Below the pieces are notes generated by a model that saw nothing but the letters and a program-made list of their open reading frames with translations, was not told where the DNA came from and made no database searches. Below, one piece after another: positions 62,045-64,000 of a DNA stretch of 64,000 bases. This DNA comes from Mycobacterium marinum (GTDB lineage: Bacteria > Actinomycetota > Actinomycetes > Mycobacteriales > Mycobacteriaceae), in assembly GCF_003391395.1 (NCBI RefSeq), contig NZ_CP024190.1, positions 3,906,001 through 3,970,000 of the forward strand, read 5' to 3'. Both the position numbers and the translations under genes were made by a program. Each line of letters begins with the position of its first letter. Within the stretch, counting starts at the first letter, position 1.

Positions 62045-62704
62045 GTGGCGCTTTCCCTGAGCCAGGCCCGTTCGGTCTACGACAGGATCGGACGCATTCA
62101 GGACTGGCAGGCCTTCTATGAGGATGAGACGCTCGACCGGCTCGTGGCCAATGCGGCCCTGGCGCCCGGCCAGACGATCTTTGAATTCGGCTGCGGAACA
62201 GGAAAATTGGCTGCGAACCTGCTGGCTGAGCTGCCGGCCAGTGTCAACTATGTCGGCGTCGATATCAGCCCGGTGATGATCAATCTCGCCACCAGTCGGC
62301 TCGCCCCCTGGGCCGACCGGGCCAAGGTGACCCTTGTCGATGGCTCACTGCCACTGCCTGCCGGCGACGGGTCCGCGGACCGGGTGCTGTCCACATTTGT
62401 GTTCGACCTGCTCGATGAGGCGTATGCGCGGGCGGTGCTGGACGACTTGCGACGAATCCTGACTTCCGACGGCCTGTTGTGCGTGGCCAGTCTCTCCTAC
62501 GGGGAGCGGCCGCTGGAACGGGTCGCCTGTCGCGCCTGGAACGGCCTGTGGCGCGTTGCGCCACAACTTGTCGGCGGATGCCGTCCGATCAGTGTGAGCG
62601 CGCTGCTAGACCCCGGATGGAAGCTGGCGCATCACTCGCACGTACACCGCTTCGGGCTCGTGATGGAGGTCGTGATCGCCAGCCCCGACACTTCCCAGCC
62701 ATGA
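62045..62704 (+). CDS. Class I SAM-dependent methyltransferase
   Basis: 219 residues from GTG 62045, with AAGGAGG upstream. TIFEFGCGTGKLAANLLAEL is motif I, VGVDISPVMINLA the acidic SAM contact and RVLSTFVFDLLDE the later strand. It is co-transcribed with the flavin oxidoreductase, suggesting hydroxylation followed by O-methylation of the same compound. Confidence 0.82.
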   Translation: MALSLSQARSVYDRIGRIQDWQAFYEDETLDRLVANAALAPGQTIFEFGCGTGKLAANLLAELPASVNYVGVDISPVMINLATSRLAPWADRAKVTLVDGSLPLPAGDGSADRVLSTFVFDLLDEAYARAVLDDLRRILTSDGLLCVASLSYGERPLERVACRAWNGLWRVAPQLVGGCRPISVSALLDPGWKLAHHSHVHRFGLVMEVVIASPDTSQP

Positions 62705-62725
62705 CCGCGTGCTTGCCCCCTGCGG

Positions 62726-63127
62726 TCAGCCCGCCGGCGCCAGTTCGCGCACCACGTCGAGCTTGAGGAACTCCGGCGCCTTGAGCACCCGGCGAAGCAT
62801 GAACCGGATGAACGCCGGCATATCGGTCGCGTCCTCGTCACGGAAGACCACGGGGTCGCCCAGCTGATAACGACGCCGCCTGGTCTCCAGTTCGCAGCCA
62901 CCAGCGGCGAGGACATTCTTCACCCAGTCCGAGCTGGTGCCGTAGGTCAAAGCGATGACAAATCCGTTGCGCCGGTGAAAGGCCCACAGCGGGGTGCGGA
63001 ACGTGCGGCCCGACTTGCGCCCGCGATGGACCACGACGGCCCACCCTGGGGCCCATGGGGCGACGTACTTGGTGAACCGATTGAGACTGATCTTGTTGGC
63101 CTTGGCGACCCAGCGTGGTGCCGGCAT
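62726..63127 (-). CDS. Ddn-like nitroreductase/deazaflavin-dependent protein (Rv1261c-like)
   Basis: 133 residues. VVVHRGRKSGRTFRTPLWAF, GFVIALTYGTSSDWVKNVLAAGG and ELETRRRRYQLGDP are the F420-binding split-barrel signatures. It is convergent with the methyltransferase and divergent from the TetR gene; that TetR may control it across the 86-bp gap. No membrane helix, unlike the paralogue at 59192. Confidence 0.85.
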   Translation of the reverse strand: MPAPRWVAKANKISLNRFTKYVAPWAPGWAVVVHRGRKSGRTFRTPLWAFHRRNGFVIALTYGTSSDWVKNVLAAGGCELETRRRRYQLGDPVVFRDEDATDMPAFIRFMLRRVLKAPEFLKLDVVRELAPAG

Positions 63128-63213
63128 TTTGAAAAACTCCTCACTCGTGGAATTAATGCTATTACGCTAACGCTGGCGGCCCAAAAAGTCAACGACTGTA
63201 GAATTTCAGGACT

Positions 63214-63819
63214 ATGCCCCCAATGGGACGACGTCGAGGTAACCCCGACACCCGCAACGCGATCGTCACGACCGCTCGGCGGCTGTTCGCCGAGTCGGGC
63301 TACGAACAGACCTCGGTCCGTGACATCGCCTCCGCGGCCGGGGTGGACCCGGCGCTGATCCGGCATTACTTCGGCAGCAAGGCGGAACTCTTCCGGTCCA
63401 TCGTGGGATGGCCGTTCGAAGCGGATGCGATGAGTGCGCTCATTCTCAGCGGCGATCGTGACGAACTCGGGGCGCGGCTCACCCGGGTGTTCTTGGAGGC
63501 TTGGGAGCGGCCGGAATCACGCGCCCCGTTGCTGGCGATCCTGCGCGGTGCGGCCACCCATGAAGAGTCCACCACCCTGGTCCGGCAGTTCTTTCAGGAC
63601 CAGATGTACCCGCAGTTGGCCCAACCGTTGCCAGGCCCCGATACCGAACTGCGGATCGACCTGGCCATGGCCCAGCTGCTCGGCATCGCCTACCTGCGCC
63701 ACGTTCTTCGGCTGGAGCCTATTGCCTCCACGCCGCTGGAAGAGGTGGTTGCCCGGGTCACGCCCACCATCATCGCCCACCTCGAGCCATCGCAACTGGA
63801 CAAAGCCGCGGACCGCTAG
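63214..63819 (+). CDS. TetR-family transcriptional regulator
   Basis: 201 residues. The helix-turn-helix is SVRDIASAAGVDPALIRHYF after ARRLFAESGYEQT, and the C-terminal TetR_C_17-like domain is helical. An ATG three codons later is also possible. It is divergent from the Ddn-like gene; the gap includes TAATGCTATTACGC, which could be its operator. Confidence 0.88.
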   Translation: MPPMGRRRGNPDTRNAIVTTARRLFAESGYEQTSVRDIASAAGVDPALIRHYFGSKAELFRSIVGWPFEADAMSALILSGDRDELGARLTRVFLEAWERPESRAPLLAILRGAATHEESTTLVRQFFQDQMYPQLAQPLPGPDTELRIDLAMAQLLGIAYLRHVLRLEPIASTPLEEVVARVTPTIIAHLEPSQLDKAADR

Positions 63820-63879
63820 CTGCGAATGTGCGGCGGCGCGGCGCATCGAAATGCCTGCGACTGCGATTGCTGCCGCGTT

Positions 63880-64000
63880 ATGGTCGGGCCAGTTGCTGGC
63901 CGCTTGCAGTGGGAGGCCTTGTTGGAGGGAACGTCGTTCGGGAAGTACCGGCTGCTCGAATTGCTGGGCCGCGGCGGTATGGGCGAGGTGTGGCGGGCCT
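63880..64000 (+). CDS. Ser/Thr protein kinase, N-terminal start (runs off the window)
   Basis: The frame at the right edge reads GTSFGKYRLLELLGRGGMGEVWRA, the glycine-rich ATP loop of a PknB-type bacterial kinase. An ATG at 63880 or a TTG at 63919/63922 could start it. Only the first ~40 residues are in the window, so its sensor domain is unknown. Confidence 0.8.
   Translation, partial: MVGPVAGRLQWEALLEGTSFGKYRLLELLGRGGMGEVWRA

Noticed and set aside
1..64000. CRISPR arrays, tRNA or rRNA genes
   Set aside because: Looked for evenly spaced repeats and cloverleaf-like patterns; none seen by eye, though a tRNA scan could not be run.

Overview
This is a high-GC actinobacterial chromosome segment from a mycobacterium, most likely a slow grower. 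The evidence is the FAS-II block mabR-fabD-acpM-kasA-kasB-accD6 in Mycobacterium tuberculosis (Mtb) order, a CYP124 of near-Mtb sequence, MscR, an LppN-type lipoprotein and two PPE proteins. I cannot fix the species from sequence alone.

Layout. (1) 1-5.9 kb: end of the regulator gene mabR, a palindromic operator, then the mycolic-acid elongation operon. (2) 6-11.7 kb: an AbiEi/DUF559-type protein gene bracketed by two copies of a hairpin repeat, then a glycerol/glycerolipid group (glpD, a TetR regulator, an alkyl-DHAP-synthase-like flavoprotein and a lipid kinase). (3) 11.8-24.9 kb: a secreted protein, DUF3145, a serine hydrolase, a methyltransferase, mscR with its metallo-beta-lactamase partner, a SHOCT protein, an apolipoprotein N-acyltransferase-like protein with Ser in place of the catalytic Cys, an SDR, a SABATH-like methyltransferase and an Hsp70-like proline-rich membrane protein. 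(4) 25-32.8 kb: an MmpS-like protein, cyp124, an amine oxidase, a methyltransferase, a sulfotransferase, lppN, a cupin and two DUF202 proteins. Gene order follows Mtb Rv2242-Rv2273 with insertions and losses (cyp128 is not seen). (5) 32.8-37.2 kb: a potassium channel, a haloacid dehalogenase, an HD hydrolase, an LLM oxidoreductase, an excalibur protein and a QueD-like protein.

(6) 37.6-45 kb is the accessory core. It holds two complementary remnants of one IS3-family element, a tandem PPE pair between them, an intact IS110-family element inserted exactly at the orfA/orfB junction of one IS3 remnant, and a macro-like/SIR2 fusion protein that may be a defence NADase. The IS110 leader contains four short segments in the order expected of a bridge RNA. 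Two match the element's own ends and two match the IS3 target it actually sits in. (7) 45-50.3 kb: an EXPERA-like membrane protein and an SDR/flavin-monooxygenase/DUF3500 operon. (8) 50.5-51.8 kb: a decayed type VII-type polymorphic toxin gene next to an intact probable immunity gene. (9) 52-64 kb: a serine hydrolase/ATP-grasp pair, an acyl-CoA synthetase, a truncated alpha/beta hydrolase, an unknown coiled-coil-rich protein, two Ddn-like proteins, a flavoprotein, two methyltransferases, a TetR regulator and the start of a Ser/Thr kinase.

No tRNA, rRNA or CRISPR array was seen. The strongest novel observation is the IS110 element caught in its target with all candidate guide segments readable from one window.
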